Positions 39,666-49,144 of a stretch of DNA of 64,000 nucleotides are shown one piece after another (position 1 is the first letter of the stretch; each line of letters starts with the position of its first letter). The stretch covers positions 62,001-126,000 of the forward strand of contig NZ_BMEX01000001.1 in NCBI RefSeq assembly GCF_014637345.1, written 5' to 3'. The stretch is from Kroppenstedtia guangzhouensis (GTDB taxonomy: Bacteria; Bacillota; Bacilli; Thermoactinomycetales; DSM-45169). The translations under genes were made by a program, and so were the position numbers. The notes below the pieces were generated by a model. It worked only from the letters and a program-made list of their open reading frames with translations. It had not been told where the DNA came from and did no database searches.

Positions 39666-41291
39666 ATGAGAGTAGAGGATGTCTATCTGGAGCCGGACCA
39701 TCCCCTTGTCATGGATTATCTGCATCTCTTTCATCATCTGGAACCTTTTTATGATTATAATCCCGGAGAGGATTCCGCCTTTGTCATGCGTGCGGAAAGA
39801 TTGAATCGCCGGGAGACACCCGTATCCCGGGAGGATCTGGCCTCCGTGCTGGAGCAATATCACGCGGGGCTGGAACACCCGGCGGTACAGGCCAATTTGG
39901 ATCGCCTGCGCCGACCAGACAGCTTGGTGGTGGTGGGTGGACAGCAAGCCGGTATCCTGACTGGTCCCCTTTACACGCTCTATAAGGGGATCACCCTGAT
40001 CCAGTTGGCCCGGCGGGAGGAGAAGCGCCTGAATCGCCCGGTCATCCCGGTTTTTTGGATCGCCGGTGAAGATCATGACCTGGAGGAAGTGAACCACCTC
40101 CACCTGCTTTCCGGGGGAAATACCGAAAAAATCATTCTTCCTGTCGAGACGGGGGAGAAAATGCCTGTGTCAGAGGTTGTTCCCGGGAGAAAGCAGCTCG
40201 AAGGGTGGATCCGGGAGCTGGGGCGGCGGCTGCCTGATACTCCCCACAAGTCGGGTTTGTTGGATATGTTGCAAGAGATCACCCGGAATGAAGTCAGTCT
40301 TTCTCGGCACTTCGCCCGGTTGATGCACAGGTTGTTCGGCCGTTACGGTCTGTTGATGATCGACTCCGCCTTTCCCGCCCTCCGCCGTTTGGAAGTCCCT
40401 TTTTTCCAGTGGCTGATCCAACATAATGAAACCTTTGGTCAGGCGGTGTTGGATCAAGCTGCCCGCCTACAGGCGGAGGGTTATCCGGTTTCAGTCGATT
40501 TGGAGTCGGACAAGGCCCATCTCTTTCTGCTGGTGGACGGGCAGAGACAGGCGCTGTACCGAAGTCCGGGGGGGATGTTTTACACCCGGGACGGGGGGAG
40601 CCGGTTCAGTCGGGAGCAATTATTGGAGCAACTTTGGGAAAATCCCGCCCGGTTCAGCAACAATGTGTTGACCCGTCCCCTGATGCAGGAAATTCTTTTT
40701 CCCACCCTCGCCTTTGTGGCGGGGCCGGGGGAGATCAGCTATTGGGGGTTGCTCCGATCCGCTTTCCGGCAGGCGGGGCTGGAGATGCCGATTCTGTTTC
40801 CGCGTACCGGGATCACCCTGGTCAGCCGCAAGGCGGAGAAAGAGATGAGGCGGTTCCGACTCACTGTGGATGATGTGTTGCACCGTCTGCAGGAAAAGAA
40901 ACAGCGATGGTTGGAAAGACAGGTTCACCTGGATGTAGAGGAGATCTTCTCTCAGGCGCAAACTCGGATGGATGCGATTTATCGGCCTTTGATCCGGGAG
41001 ATTTCCTCCATTCGCCCAGATTTGGAAAGCTTGGGTGAAACCAATAGGGAAAAAATATTGGAACAGGTGGAATATCTGAAGAAGGAAACATGGAAGGCAC
41101 TGAAGAAGAGGGAGGAGACCGATCTGCGCCGCTTCAGTGAACTGGAAGCGGAATTGCTCCCCAAAGGCCTGTTGCAGGAGCGGGTGCACAATTTTATTCC
41201 ATGGTGGAATCACTTCGGGGAAGGTTGGCTGGAAGAGCTGGTCCGCTCTCCGTTGCTTTCGGTTCATACCCACCGGGTGGTCTACCTTTGA
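39666..41291 (+). CDS. bshC: Bacillithiol synthase (cysteine-adding enzyme) BshC
   Basis: The 541-residue protein has the BshC pattern: VVVGGQQAGILTGPLYTLYK, PVFWIAGEDHDLEEVNH, GLLMIDSAFPALRRLE and a long coiled coil near 400-490, ending HNFIPWWNHFG. It joins cysteine to glucosaminyl-malate in the last step of bacillithiol synthesis. ATG follows GGAGGAAAAATC. In Bacillus (yllA) it also lies just before mraZ. Its presence says the cell uses bacillithiol as its main thiol. Confidence 0.92.
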   Translation: MRVEDVYLEPDHPLVMDYLHLFHHLEPFYDYNPGEDSAFVMRAERLNRRETPVSREDLASVLEQYHAGLEHPAVQANLDRLRRPDSLVVVGGQQAGILTGPLYTLYKGITLIQLARREEKRLNRPVIPVFWIAGEDHDLEEVNHLHLLSGGNTEKIILPVETGEKMPVSEVVPGRKQLEGWIRELGRRLPDTPHKSGLLDMLQEITRNEVSLSRHFARLMHRLFGRYGLLMIDSAFPALRRLEVPFFQWLIQHNETFGQAVLDQAARLQAEGYPVSVDLESDKAHLFLLVDGQRQALYRSPGGMFYTRDGGSRFSREQLLEQLWENPARFSNNVLTRPLMQEILFPTLAFVAGPGEISYWGLLRSAFRQAGLEMPILFPRTGITLVSRKAEKEMRRFRLTVDDVLHRLQEKKQRWLERQVHLDVEEIFSQAQTRMDAIYRPLIREISSIRPDLESLGETNREKILEQVEYLKKETWKALKKREETDLRRFSELEAELLPKGLLQERVHNFIPWWNHFGEGWLEELVRSPLLSVHTHRVVYL

Positions 41292-41329
41292 GACTCAACA
41301 GTGAATCTTAAAGGAATGTGAAAGGAACC

Positions 41330-41410
41330 ATGAGGGGGAGGTCCTGGTTTTACGGGAGCGCCATCGGCACGCAAGTGAAACCTGATTGCGCCCCACCCAG
41401 GCAACTTCTC
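41330..41410 (+). repeat. Diverged dispersed hairpin element, copy D (before ahcY)
   Basis: GGTTTTAC at 41346-41353 pairs with GTGAAACC at 41375-41382, a G-U pair replacing a G-C pair of copy A, so pairing is kept while sequence changes. An inner GCGCC/GGCACGC pairing and CCCCACCCAG after it resemble the other copies. It ends about 30 bases before the ahcY start codon. Confidence 0.45.
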
Positions 41411-41441
41411 AGCGTATCTTCATTGCAAAAGGAGGATTCAT

Positions 41442-42695
41442 ATGAGTTTGATGAGTATTATACGGGACCGGAGTCTGGCCCCCCAAGGGCGTCTGAAGAT
41501 GGATTGGGCCCGGCAGCATATGCCGGTGCTCAACCGGATCCGCAGGGAGTTTCTTGAAGAGCAGCCCCTGGCGGGACAACGGGTGGCGATCTCCTTGCAC
41601 TTGGAGGCCAAAACAGCCTGTTTGGCGGAACTGCTCAAGGATGCCGGGGCCGAGGTGGCGATCACTGGCAGCAATCCTCTGTCCACCAAGGATGATGTGG
41701 CTGCAGCCTTGGCGGAATCCGGTGTGACCGTATTTGCCAAGTATGATCCGAGCCCGGAAGAATACAAAGAGCATCTGATGCTTACATTGGAAACCCGCCC
41801 CGACTTGATCATTGACGATGGTGGGGACTTGGTCAGCATTCTCCATGCTGAGCGGCCGGACCTCCTGGAACAGGTGAAGGGAGGATGTGAGGAGACGACA
41901 ACGGGGATTTTGCGCCTGCGTGCCTTGGAAAAATCGGGAGAATTGAAATTCCCGATGCTGGCAGTTAATGATGCCTACTCCAAATTCCTTTTTGATAATC
42001 GGTACGGAACCGGCCAATCGGTTTGGGACGGGATCAATAAAGCCAGTAATCTGGTCGTAGCAGGGAAAACGGTGGTTGTGGTCGGCTATGGCTGGTGCGG
42101 CCGGGGTGTGGCCATGCGGGCCCAAGGACTGGGTGCCCGGGTGGTGGTGGCGGAAGTGGATCCGATCAAGGCGACGGAAGCACATATGGACGGTTTCACT
42201 CTCCTGCCGATGTCGGAAGCGGCCAAGGTGGGCGAGATCTTTGTTACGGTGACCGGGAACAAAAAAGTGATCACCGAAGAACATTTCTCTCTGATGAGAG
42301 ACGGGGCCATATTGGCCAATGCCGGTCACTTCGACGTGGAAATCGACAAACCGGCCCTGGAGGAGTTGGCTGTAAGCAAGCAAACTGTGCGCAAGGATAT
42401 CACCGAATACCGGTTGGCAGACGGCCGCCGGATTCACCTTCTCTGTGACGGCCGCCTGGTCAATCTGGTGGCCGGGGACGGCCATCCGGCGGAGATTATG
42501 GACATGACCTTTGCCCTGCAGACACTCTCTTTGATCTATGTCCTGGAAAACCACGACAAGATCGGGCCCCACGTCCTGGATGTCCCCTATCACATCGATG
42601 AGCAGGTGGCCATTTACAAGCTGGACTCTCTCGGGGTCCGTATTGACGACATGACCGGGGAACAGAAAGAGTATCTCAACAGTTGGAAGGTGTAA
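41442..42695 (+). CDS. ahcY: Adenosylhomocysteinase (S-adenosylhomocysteine hydrolase)
   Basis: The 417-residue NAD enzyme has [47 protein letters not shown] and the NAD loop [14 protein letters not shown], ending near NSWKV rather than the YRY of longer homologues. It splits S-adenosylhomocysteine to adenosine and homocysteine. This is the short prokaryotic form without the 40-residue insertion. ATG follows AAAGGAGGA. Bacillus itself uses the Pfs/LuxS route, so this is a lineage difference. Confidence 0.92.
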   Translation: MSLMSIIRDRSLAPQGRLKMDWARQHMPVLNRIRREFLEEQPLAGQRVAISLHLEAKTACLAELLKDAGAEVAITGSNPLSTKDDVAAALAESGVTVFAKYDPSPEEYKEHLMLTLETRPDLIIDDGGDLVSILHAERPDLLEQVKGGCEETTTGILRLRALEKSGELKFPMLAVNDAYSKFLFDNRYGTGQSVWDGINKASNLVVAGKTVVVVGYGWCGRGVAMRAQGLGARVVVAEVDPIKATEAHMDGFTLLPMSEAAKVGEIFVTVTGNKKVITEEHFSLMRDGAILANAGHFDVEIDKPALEELAVSKQTVRKDITEYRLADGRRIHLLCDGRLVNLVAGDGHPAEIMDMTFALQTLSLIYVLENHDKIGPHVLDVPYHIDEQVAIYKLDSLGVRIDDMTGEQKEYLNSWKV

Positions 42696-42722
42696 TGCTT
42701 TTTCCACCAAAAGAATAAAATG

Positions 42723-42757
42723 TAAAAATCCTGCGCTCAGTGCAGGATTTTTTTGTT
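42723..42757 (+). terminator. Terminator of ahcY
   Basis: AAATCCTGC and GCAGGATTT flank GCTCAGT and are followed by a T run, placed directly before the mraZ promoter. Confidence 0.85.
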
Positions 42758-42763
42758 TGGCTG

Positions 42764-42772
42764 TGGTATAAT
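42764..42772 (+). promoter_or_regulatory. Extended -10 promoter of the dcw cluster
   Basis: TGG followed by TATAAT at 42767-42772 forms an extended -10 element. The -35 position falls in the T tract of the ahcY terminator and does not match consensus. The start site would be about 50 bases before mraZ, just upstream of the MraZ-type repeats. Confidence 0.7.
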
Positions 42773-42780
42773 TTACAATG

Positions 42781-42826
42781 TGGTGGAAAGTGGGGGGAAG
42801 TGGGGAGTAAGGGGGGGCAAGTGGTG
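42781..42826 (+). promoter_or_regulatory. MraZ-type direct repeats
   Basis: TGGTG, TGGGG and TGGGG begin at 42781, 42791 and 42801, a 10-base period, then a G-rich unit at 42811 and TGGTG at 42822. MraZ regulators bind TGGGN boxes separated by five bases. The repeats lie between promoter and start codon, so autoregulation of the dcw operon is expected. Confidence 0.8.
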
Positions 42827-43263
42827 TGTTCATGGGTGAATATCGTCACAGTGTGGACGATAAAGGGCGTCTGATCATCCCGTCCAAATTTCGGGAAGAT
42901 CTGGGGGAGGCCTTTGTCATCACCCGTGGACTGGACCACTGCCTGTTTGTTTATCCCATGACGGAGTGGAAACAGCTGGAACAAAAACTGAAGTCACTCC
43001 CGTTCACAAAAGCTGACGCCCGTGCATTCACCCGTTTTTTCTTTTCGGGTGCGACAGTGGCGGAGTTGGACAAGCAGGGCCGGGTCAACCTTCCGGGAAA
43101 CCTGCGGGAGTTTGCAAAGTTGGAAAAGGATTGTGTCGTGATTGGTGTTTCCAGCCGGGTGGAAATATGGAGTAAGGAAGCGTGGGCATCCTACTACGAG
43201 ACTTCCCAGGATTCATTCAACGAAATTGCAGAAAAATTGGTGGACCTCGATTTGAATCTGTAG
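42826..43263 (+). CDS. mraZ: Transcriptional regulator MraZ
   Basis: The 145-residue protein has the two tandem SpoVT/AbrB-like half-domains with the DKQGR signature ([19 protein letters not shown] and [15 protein letters not shown]). MraZ binds its own promoter as a ring. GTG at 42826 gives the conserved MFMGEY start; the ATG at 42832 is the alternative. The last MraZ-type repeat overlaps the ribosome site region. Confidence 0.93.
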   Translation: MFMGEYRHSVDDKGRLIIPSKFREDLGEAFVITRGLDHCLFVYPMTEWKQLEQKLKSLPFTKADARAFTRFFFSGATVAELDKQGRVNLPGNLREFAKLEKDCVVIGVSSRVEIWSKEAWASYYETSQDSFNEIAEKLVDLDLNL

Positions 43264-43286
43264 GTCGACGGAAAGGTTGAAGCCGT

Positions 43287-44240
43287 TTGTTCCGACATGA
43301 AACCGTGATGAGAGAAGAGGCAGTGGACGGGCTGTCGGTCCGTCCCGGCGGCATCTATGTCGATTGCACATTGGGTGGTGCCGGGCACAGTTTATTGATT
43401 GCGGATCGTTTGGGCAAAGAGGGGATACTGATCGGGTTGGACCAGGACGATCAGGCACTGCAAGCAGCCTCCGACCGATTAAAAGGTGCCGACTGTCAAG
43501 TTCACCTGATCAAGAGTAACTTTCGCCGATTGGAAGAAGTGTTAGGGCGATTGGGACTGGACCGGGTAGATGGAGTCCTTTTCGATCTCGGCGTCTCTTC
43601 CCCGCAGCTGGATCAAGGGAAGCGGGGATTCAGCTACCAGCATGATGCGCCCTTGGATATGCGGATGGACCCCGATGGAGGGTTAACCGCCCGTGATGTG
43701 GTGAACAATTGGTCGGAGGAGGAGATTGCACATATCCTGTTCCGTTACGGGGAGGAGAAGTTTTCCAGGAGGATCGCGCGCAAGATTGTGGAAACCCGCT
43801 CCCAACGTCCCATCGAAACGACCGGAGAGTTGGCTGCTGTGATCAAGGAGGGGATTCCGGCCCCGGCGAGACGGAAAGGTCCCCATCCTGCCCGCCGCAG
43901 TTTCCAGGCGATCCGGATTGCGGTCAACGATGAATTAAACGCTTTTGAAGAGGGATTGGAGCAGTCGGTCCGCTCTCTGAGTCCCAGAGGCCGGGTGAGT
44001 GTCATCACTTTTCACTCTCTGGAAGACCGGCTCTGCAAGCGTTTTTTTCAGGAAAAAGCGAGAGGCTGCATTTGCCCCCCGGATTTTCCCGTCTGCACGT
44101 GCGGGAAAACGCCGGAGCTCCGCATGATCACAAAGAAAGCCTTGCAACCTTCGGCGGCGGAAACCGGACGAAACCCCCGGGCGCGGTCGGCCAGGTTGCG
44201 CATTGCGCAAAAGTGTGAGGAGGGTCAAAGAGAGAGATGA
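43287..44240 (+). CDS. rsmH: 16S rRNA (cytosine1402-N4)-methyltransferase
   Basis: The 317-residue enzyme has the SAM site VDCTLGGAGHS, DGVLFDLGVSSPQLDQGKRG, ARRSFQAIRIAVNDEL and VITFHSLEDRLCKRFF. It methylates C1402 in the ribosomal P site. The TTG at 43287 (MFRHETVM) matches the family N-terminus and follows GGAAAGG. The old name is mraW. ftsL overlaps its stop by four bases. Confidence 0.93.
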   Translation: MFRHETVMREEAVDGLSVRPGGIYVDCTLGGAGHSLLIADRLGKEGILIGLDQDDQALQAASDRLKGADCQVHLIKSNFRRLEEVLGRLGLDRVDGVLFDLGVSSPQLDQGKRGFSYQHDAPLDMRMDPDGGLTARDVVNNWSEEEIAHILFRYGEEKFSRRIARKIVETRSQRPIETTGELAAVIKEGIPAPARRKGPHPARRSFQAIRIAVNDELNAFEEGLEQSVRSLSPRGRVSVITFHSLEDRLCKRFFQEKARGCICPPDFPVCTCGKTPELRMITKKALQPSAAETGRNPRARSARLRIAQKCEEGQRER

Positions 44241-44638
44241 GAGATTACCGGGGAAACACTTCGGTTGCATACCAGATGGAACCCCAACCGAAAAAGACGG
44301 CACAGACGAAAAGACTGTCGCAAACAGGGTTTCCAGCAGGTGAAAAGTTATTATATCTGGCCAGCCTAATTCTCTGTGTCGCTCTTGCTTCCGGGATCCT
44401 GTCCCGATACGCCGAGGCGGCTGAAATCAACCTGAAATTGCAGCAGGTGGAGCGTCGGGTCGCCGCTGTGGAAGAAGCGAACCAAGCATATCAGGAGAGG
44501 ATCCATGCACTGAAAAGCGGGGAGCGGATACGCCGGTTTGCGGAAGAGAACGGAATGATCCGGATGGAAAAACAGTCTCCCGGCAAGATCCAAAGGGGAA
44601 AACAGAAAGCCCCGGTTCGCGGAGATGGACGAGGTTGA
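44237..44638 (+). CDS. ftsL: Cell division protein FtsL
   Basis: The 133-residue bitopic protein has a cytoplasmic basic N-terminus, one membrane segment (about 36-56) and an extracellular coiled coil (EINLKLQQVERRVAAVEEAN). It forms a complex with DivIB and DivIC at the septum. Sequence conservation is low, so position between rsmH and pbpB is part of the evidence. ATG overlaps the rsmH stop. Confidence 0.82.
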   Translation: MRDYRGNTSVAYQMEPQPKKTAQTKRLSQTGFPAGEKLLYLASLILCVALASGILSRYAEAAEINLKLQQVERRVAAVEEANQAYQERIHALKSGERIRRFAEENGMIRMEKQSPGKIQRGKQKAPVRGDGRG

Positions 44639-44642
44639 CGCG

Positions 44643-46772
44643 ATGAATCACGGAATGAAAAAAAGCAAAATGAGATCACTGCTGGTGGGGATGACGATGA
44701 TTTTGATGCTGTCGGCAGTGATCTTTCGACTGTTTTGGATCCAGACCGTCAGTGCTTCCTTCCTCCGGGAACAAGCGCAAAAGACATGGGAAAAAAAAGA
44801 GGTGATCCAGCCGAACCGGGGCAGTATTTTAGACCGGACCGGGGAGGTCAGCTTTGCGGAAAGCGTGGATCAATATGTGATTGCGGCGGATCTCAGCCAG
44901 GTGAAAAACCCCCGGAAAACAGCCCGTGAGCTGGCAACGGTGATGAAAGGATTTTCCGAAGAGGAACTCTATCAACGTCTGACCAAGAAAGGTGTCAGGC
45001 AGGTGGAGTTAAAACGGAAGGGCAACTTCAAGGTTTCCCGGGAAATCAGGGATCGGATCATCGCTTTGGGATTGGATGGCATCTATCCGATCCAAACCAC
45101 GGGCAGGCAATATCCCCAGGGAAAATTGGCCGCCCAGGTGTTGGGATTTCTTAATGTGGAAGGAACACCGGGAGGTGGATTGGAGCAACAGTACGATTCC
45201 ATCCTGAAGGGTCATCCCGGAAAAATCCGCTTTGAAAAGGATGCGAAGGGAAACCCCGTCCCCAACTCCTCCAAGGATTACCAACCGCCGGACCACGGAA
45301 AAGACCTGGTTCTCACCTTGGATGCCGAGATCCAGTACACGGTGGAGAAGAACCTGGAGGAAATCATGGCTGGATACGGCGCCAAGGGGGCGACGGCGAT
45401 CGTGGCCGATCCGAATAGTGGGGGAATTCTGGCGATGGCCTCCCGACCGACCTTCAACCCCAATGAGTTTGATCGGACTCTGGATGAAGACAACTCCATC
45501 AACCGGGGAGTGAGCACCCAGTATGAACCGGGCTCCACCTTTAAGATTGTCACATTGGCAGCCGCTGTTGAAGAGGGATTGTTCCAGTCGGAGGAACGCT
45601 TCCAATCGGGGAGTATCCAAGTGGCGGGACAGACGATCCGGGATTGGAACGACAGCGGTTGGGGAGAGATTTCCTATGCCCGGGGAATCCATCTTTCCAG
45701 CAATGTGGCATTTGTTCATCTAGGTGAGAAGCTGGGGGCAGATCGGTTGATACGTTATATCGACCGGTTTGGTTTCGGAAAAATCTCCGATGCTCACGGT
45801 CGAAAGACCGGACTCGACCTTCCGGGAGAAGAAGCGGGCTACTTCTTTGGCCACATTCCTCTCCATGAGACGGAATTGGCGACCACGGCCTTCGGTCAGG
45901 GGATCGCAGTCACCCCGATCCAGCAGGTGATGGCGGTGTCGGCCGTTGCCAACGGGGGGACTTTATATCGTCCTTACTTGGTGAAGGAGATCCGGGACCC
46001 CCAGACCGGCCAGCCGGTGAAAAAGCATAAACCTTACCCGGTCCGCCGGGAAGTGATCTCCAAGAAGACCGCTGGTACAGTGAGAGAACTGCTGCGGGGG
46101 GTGGTGACGAAGGGTACCGGCAGCCAGGCGGAAGTGGAAGGGTACCATGTGGCGGGGAAAACGGGTACCGCCCAGAAACCCAGGGAGGATGGAAGAGGTT
46201 ATGCCCCGGGTAAATATATCGTCTCATTTATCGGATTTGCCCCGGCGGAAAATCCCAAGGTGGTGGTTTATGTCGCGGTGGATGAGCCTGCCCGTTCTGC
46301 ACACGGAGGCACTGTGGCTGCCCCTGCTGCGGGTCGGATCATGAAAGAATCCCTCCGCCAACTGGGAGTTCCAAAAGCCAAGTCTTCCCGAACCTCTCAG
46401 GAAACTTCGCTGAAGCGGAGTGCGGCAGATTGGACGGATCGTCCGGTGGATCAGGTGAAAAAGGAATTGAAAGAGATCGGTGTAGGAATCAATATCCTCG
46501 GGAGCGGGGAGCGTGTGATTCATCAATATCCGGCGCCGGGAGAAAGCCTGTCCGGGGACACGGTCCTATTGCTGACGGAGTCTCCAAAGGCGGTGGAGAT
46601 GCCAGACCTGACAGGACGACCTTTGAGGGAGGCACTGGAGTTGTGCCGACTGTTGGAGCTGAAACCCGAGACCCGCGGGGAAGGATTTGTGACCCGGCAG
46701 TCGATCCCTCCCGGCGATCCGATTATGGAACAGACTGAAATCCGGTTGGAACTGAAGCCGGACAGCGGATAA
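44643..46772 (+). CDS. pbpB: Septal penicillin-binding protein 2B (transpeptidase)
   Basis: The 709-residue protein has a membrane anchor, the PBP dimerisation region, and a transpeptidase domain with STFK (S298), SSN and KTG (K506). Two C-terminal PASTA repeats end the chain. It cross-links septal peptidoglycan with the SEDS glycosyltransferase. ATG at 44643 has GAGG nine bases upstream; an ATG at 44625 overlaps ftsL. A very strong terminator follows at once. Confidence 0.92.
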   Translation: MNHGMKKSKMRSLLVGMTMILMLSAVIFRLFWIQTVSASFLREQAQKTWEKKEVIQPNRGSILDRTGEVSFAESVDQYVIAADLSQVKNPRKTARELATVMKGFSEEELYQRLTKKGVRQVELKRKGNFKVSREIRDRIIALGLDGIYPIQTTGRQYPQGKLAAQVLGFLNVEGTPGGGLEQQYDSILKGHPGKIRFEKDAKGNPVPNSSKDYQPPDHGKDLVLTLDAEIQYTVEKNLEEIMAGYGAKGATAIVADPNSGGILAMASRPTFNPNEFDRTLDEDNSINRGVSTQYEPGSTFKIVTLAAAVEEGLFQSEERFQSGSIQVAGQTIRDWNDSGWGEISYARGIHLSSNVAFVHLGEKLGADRLIRYIDRFGFGKISDAHGRKTGLDLPGEEAGYFFGHIPLHETELATTAFGQGIAVTPIQQVMAVSAVANGGTLYRPYLVKEIRDPQTGQPVKKHKPYPVRREVISKKTAGTVRELLRGVVTKGTGSQAEVEGYHVAGKTGTAQKPREDGRGYAPGKYIVSFIGFAPAENPKVVVYVAVDEPARSAHGGTVAAPAAGRIMKESLRQLGVPKAKSSRTSQETSLKRSAADWTDRPVDQVKKELKEIGVGINILGSGERVIHQYPAPGESLSGDTVLLLTESPKAVEMPDLTGRPLREALELCRLLELKPETRGEGFVTRQSIPPGDPIMEQTEIRLELKPDSG

Positions 46773-46818
46773 AACCCAAGGCCCTTCCACAGGGGAAGGG
46801 CCTTGGGTTTTACTTTTT
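46772..46818 (+). terminator. Strong terminator after pbpB
   Basis: A 17-bp perfect stem (46772-46788 with 46794-46810) closes a five-base loop and runs into TTTTACTTTTTC. It begins within the pbpB stop codon and should uncouple spoVD from the upstream division genes. Confidence 0.9.
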
Positions 46819-47129
46819 CACGAGGGGGAGGTGGATTTAGGAGGAGCAATTTTTGCAATGGTTGACACACCGCAGTCGAGCGTCTTGATATGGAAGCCGG
46901 CAATTGTCGGGGTTTTTCACCGGCTGAAACTTCCCGATGATTTTTCAAAAGTGCATATTGTCACGGATTGATGAGGGAGATTTGTACTCCGTCGGATGTT
47001 GCACAAAGAACGGTTGCACGCCATGAAGCGAACTCATTCCATTCGACGGTCCGTTTTTGGGGGGTATAAACCTCCTCCCCATGAAATATGGTTGTCTTAA
47101 AGAACCTGTCTCATGGGAGGGGTGTCCCA
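46819..47129 (+). other. Intergenic region before spoVD with possible promoters
   Basis: No gene is supported. TTGACA at about 46864 has no good -10 element. TTCGAC, 17 bases, TATAAA near 47043-47071 is a weak SigA-like pair. GCATATT near 46952 resembles a SigE -35 box but lacks a matching -10. A palindrome at about 46898-46911 is followed by GGTTTTT. Since a terminator precedes it, spoVD should have a promoter here; the sequence does not clearly show which. Confidence 0.4.
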
Positions 47130-49046
47130 TTGCCTGTACCCGGCAATCTGGTTCGGAAACGGTTGTTTATCGCCCTGGTGGTGGGTCTTCTGTTGTTTGC
47201 CGGTTTGCTGACCCGTCTCGGTTATGTTCAGTTGGTTCAGGGTAAATGGTTGAATGAAAAAGCTCAGGATCTGTGGACGCGGGATATTCCCTTTGAAGGG
47301 AAGAGAGGGCGTATCCTGGATCGAAACGGTGAGGTACTCGCCTATAATGTCAGCTCCCCTTCAGTTCTCGCCATCCCGGCCCAGATCAAGGATCCTTCCA
47401 TGACGGCCAGGGAATTGGCCCGGATCCTGGTGGCCCCGGAAGAGAAGATCTACCGGCAGATCACTAAAAAGGAACTGATCGTCCGCCTCAACCCTTACGG
47501 CCGGAAAATCAGCGAGGATCGTGCCCGAGCCATCCAAGACCTTCGACTTCCCGGGATCACCGTGGCCGAGGATAACAAACGCCATTATCCTTTGGGAAGT
47601 TTGGCCGCCCATGTTCTTGGTTTTGCCGGGATTGACAACCAAGGGTTGGCGGGTTTGGAGCTGGTCTATGACGAAAAGCTCCGGGGCACGAAGGGACGTG
47701 TCTCCTTCGGTGCCAACGCCAAAGGGGAAAAATTACCCGGCAGTGATGAGCGATACACACCTTCTGAAGACGGAATGGATTTGGTCCTCACTTTGGATAA
47801 GAGTGTACAGGCGATCATGGAGCGGGAAATGGACCAGGCCATGGCTCAGTATGAGCCGGACAACGTCTTGGCCATCGCCATGGATCCAAAAACCGGGGAG
47901 ATTCTGGGCATGGGAAGCCGGCCCACCTTTGAACCGGCCAATTATCGCCATGCGGACCCCGAAGTGTACAACCGGAATCTCCCGATCTGGCGAACCTATG
48001 AGCCGGGTTCCACCTTTAAGATCATCACCCTGGCCGCCGCTCTTGAAGAGAATAAAGTCAATCTGAGAGAACGATTTCACGATCCGGGTTATATCAAGGT
48101 GGGGGGAGCGAGACTTCGCTGTTGGAAACATGGGGGACACGGATCCCAAACCTTTCTCGAAGTTGTGGAGAATTCCTGCAACCCGGGATTTGTCACTTTG
48201 GGGCAACGCCTCGGCAAGGAGAAGCTGTTCCAGTATATCCACAAATTCGGCTTTGGAGAGAAAACCGGGATTGATTTGAGTGGGGAAGCCAAGGGGATTC
48301 TGTTTAAACCGGAGAAAGTGGGGCCTGTGGAATTGGCCACTACCTCCTTTGGTCAGGGGGTTTCGGTAACCCCGATCCAACAGGTGACTGCGGTGGCGGC
48401 GGCGGTCAACGGGGGCAAGCTGATGGAACCCCGGTTGAACAAAGCATGGCAAGATCCGGAAAGCAAAGACGTGGTGAAAAAAACGGAACCCAAGGTGAAG
48501 CGCCGGGTGATTTCCGAGGAGACCTCGGCCCAGGTGAGGAGGGCTCTGGAGAGCGTGGTGGCTAAGGGAACCGGTCGCAGGGCCTTCATCGACGGATACC
48601 GGGTCGGGGGAAAGACCGGGACCGCCCAAAAAGTGGGCCCCGAAGGTCACTATCTTCGGAACAATCACATTGTCTCTTTTATTGGGGTGGCTCCCGCCGA
48701 TGATCCGGAGATCGTGGTGTATGTGGCGGTCGACAATCCCAAGGGGATTCAGTTCGGAGGGGTGGTGGCGGCTCCGATCGTGCGAAACATCCTGCATGAC
48801 AGCCTTCGTTATATGAAGGTGGAAAAACGGAAGAAACAGATTCCCCCTGAGACCACCCCCTTAACTGAAACCTACGTAAAAGTGCCTGATCTGATCGGAG
48901 AAGAGATTGCGGACCTTCGCAACAGTCTTTATGACACGCCTCTTCAAGTGAGCGGAAAAGGAAAAATGGTGATCAATCAGGCGCCCAAACCGGGAGAACG
49001 GGTGAAGAAGGGAACTCCCATCCGCATCTATCTGGGTGACAAATGA
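47130..49046 (+). CDS. spoVD: Sporulation-specific penicillin-binding protein SpoVD
   Basis: The 638-residue protein is close to SpoVD: VRKRLFIALVVG anchor, LGYVQLVQGKWL, AAHVLGFAGIDNQGLAGLEL, active serine S294 in STFK, RCWKHGGHG, NSCNPGFV, K495 of KTG, and one C-terminal PASTA repeat. It makes cortex peptidoglycan with SpoVE. In Bacillus its disulfide is opened by StoA; the two cysteines of the catalytic domain (RCWK and SCNP) are present here. TTG at 47130 follows GGGAGGGGTG. Confidence 0.93.
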   Translation: MPVPGNLVRKRLFIALVVGLLLFAGLLTRLGYVQLVQGKWLNEKAQDLWTRDIPFEGKRGRILDRNGEVLAYNVSSPSVLAIPAQIKDPSMTARELARILVAPEEKIYRQITKKELIVRLNPYGRKISEDRARAIQDLRLPGITVAEDNKRHYPLGSLAAHVLGFAGIDNQGLAGLELVYDEKLRGTKGRVSFGANAKGEKLPGSDERYTPSEDGMDLVLTLDKSVQAIMEREMDQAMAQYEPDNVLAIAMDPKTGEILGMGSRPTFEPANYRHADPEVYNRNLPIWRTYEPGSTFKIITLAAALEENKVNLRERFHDPGYIKVGGARLRCWKHGGHGSQTFLEVVENSCNPGFVTLGQRLGKEKLFQYIHKFGFGEKTGIDLSGEAKGILFKPEKVGPVELATTSFGQGVSVTPIQQVTAVAAAVNGGKLMEPRLNKAWQDPESKDVVKKTEPKVKRRVISEETSAQVRRALESVVAKGTGRRAFIDGYRVGGKTGTAQKVGPEGHYLRNNHIVSFIGVAPADDPEIVVYVAVDNPKGIQFGGVVAAPIVRNILHDSLRYMKVEKRKKQIPPETTPLTETYVKVPDLIGEEIADLRNSLYDTPLQVSGKGKMVINQAPKPGERVKKGTPIRIYLGDK

Positions 49047-49144
49047 GCGCTGTCGGATTAAAATAAGGTAGAATAAACGGTTGTATGCCAGGAAAGCCCT
49101 GGCATTTCTCTTGTTTCACAAGGCATGACGGAAAACCCCGAGAA

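Noticed and set aside
41300-41441. SAH or SAM riboswitch before ahcY
   Set aside because: The conserved sequence blocks of the known classes are not present; the stem fits the dispersed element better.
41409-42833. Long minus-strand frame (474 codons) opposite ahcY
   Set aside because: It runs opposite ahcY and through its terminator and the mraZ promoter, with no recognisable domain.
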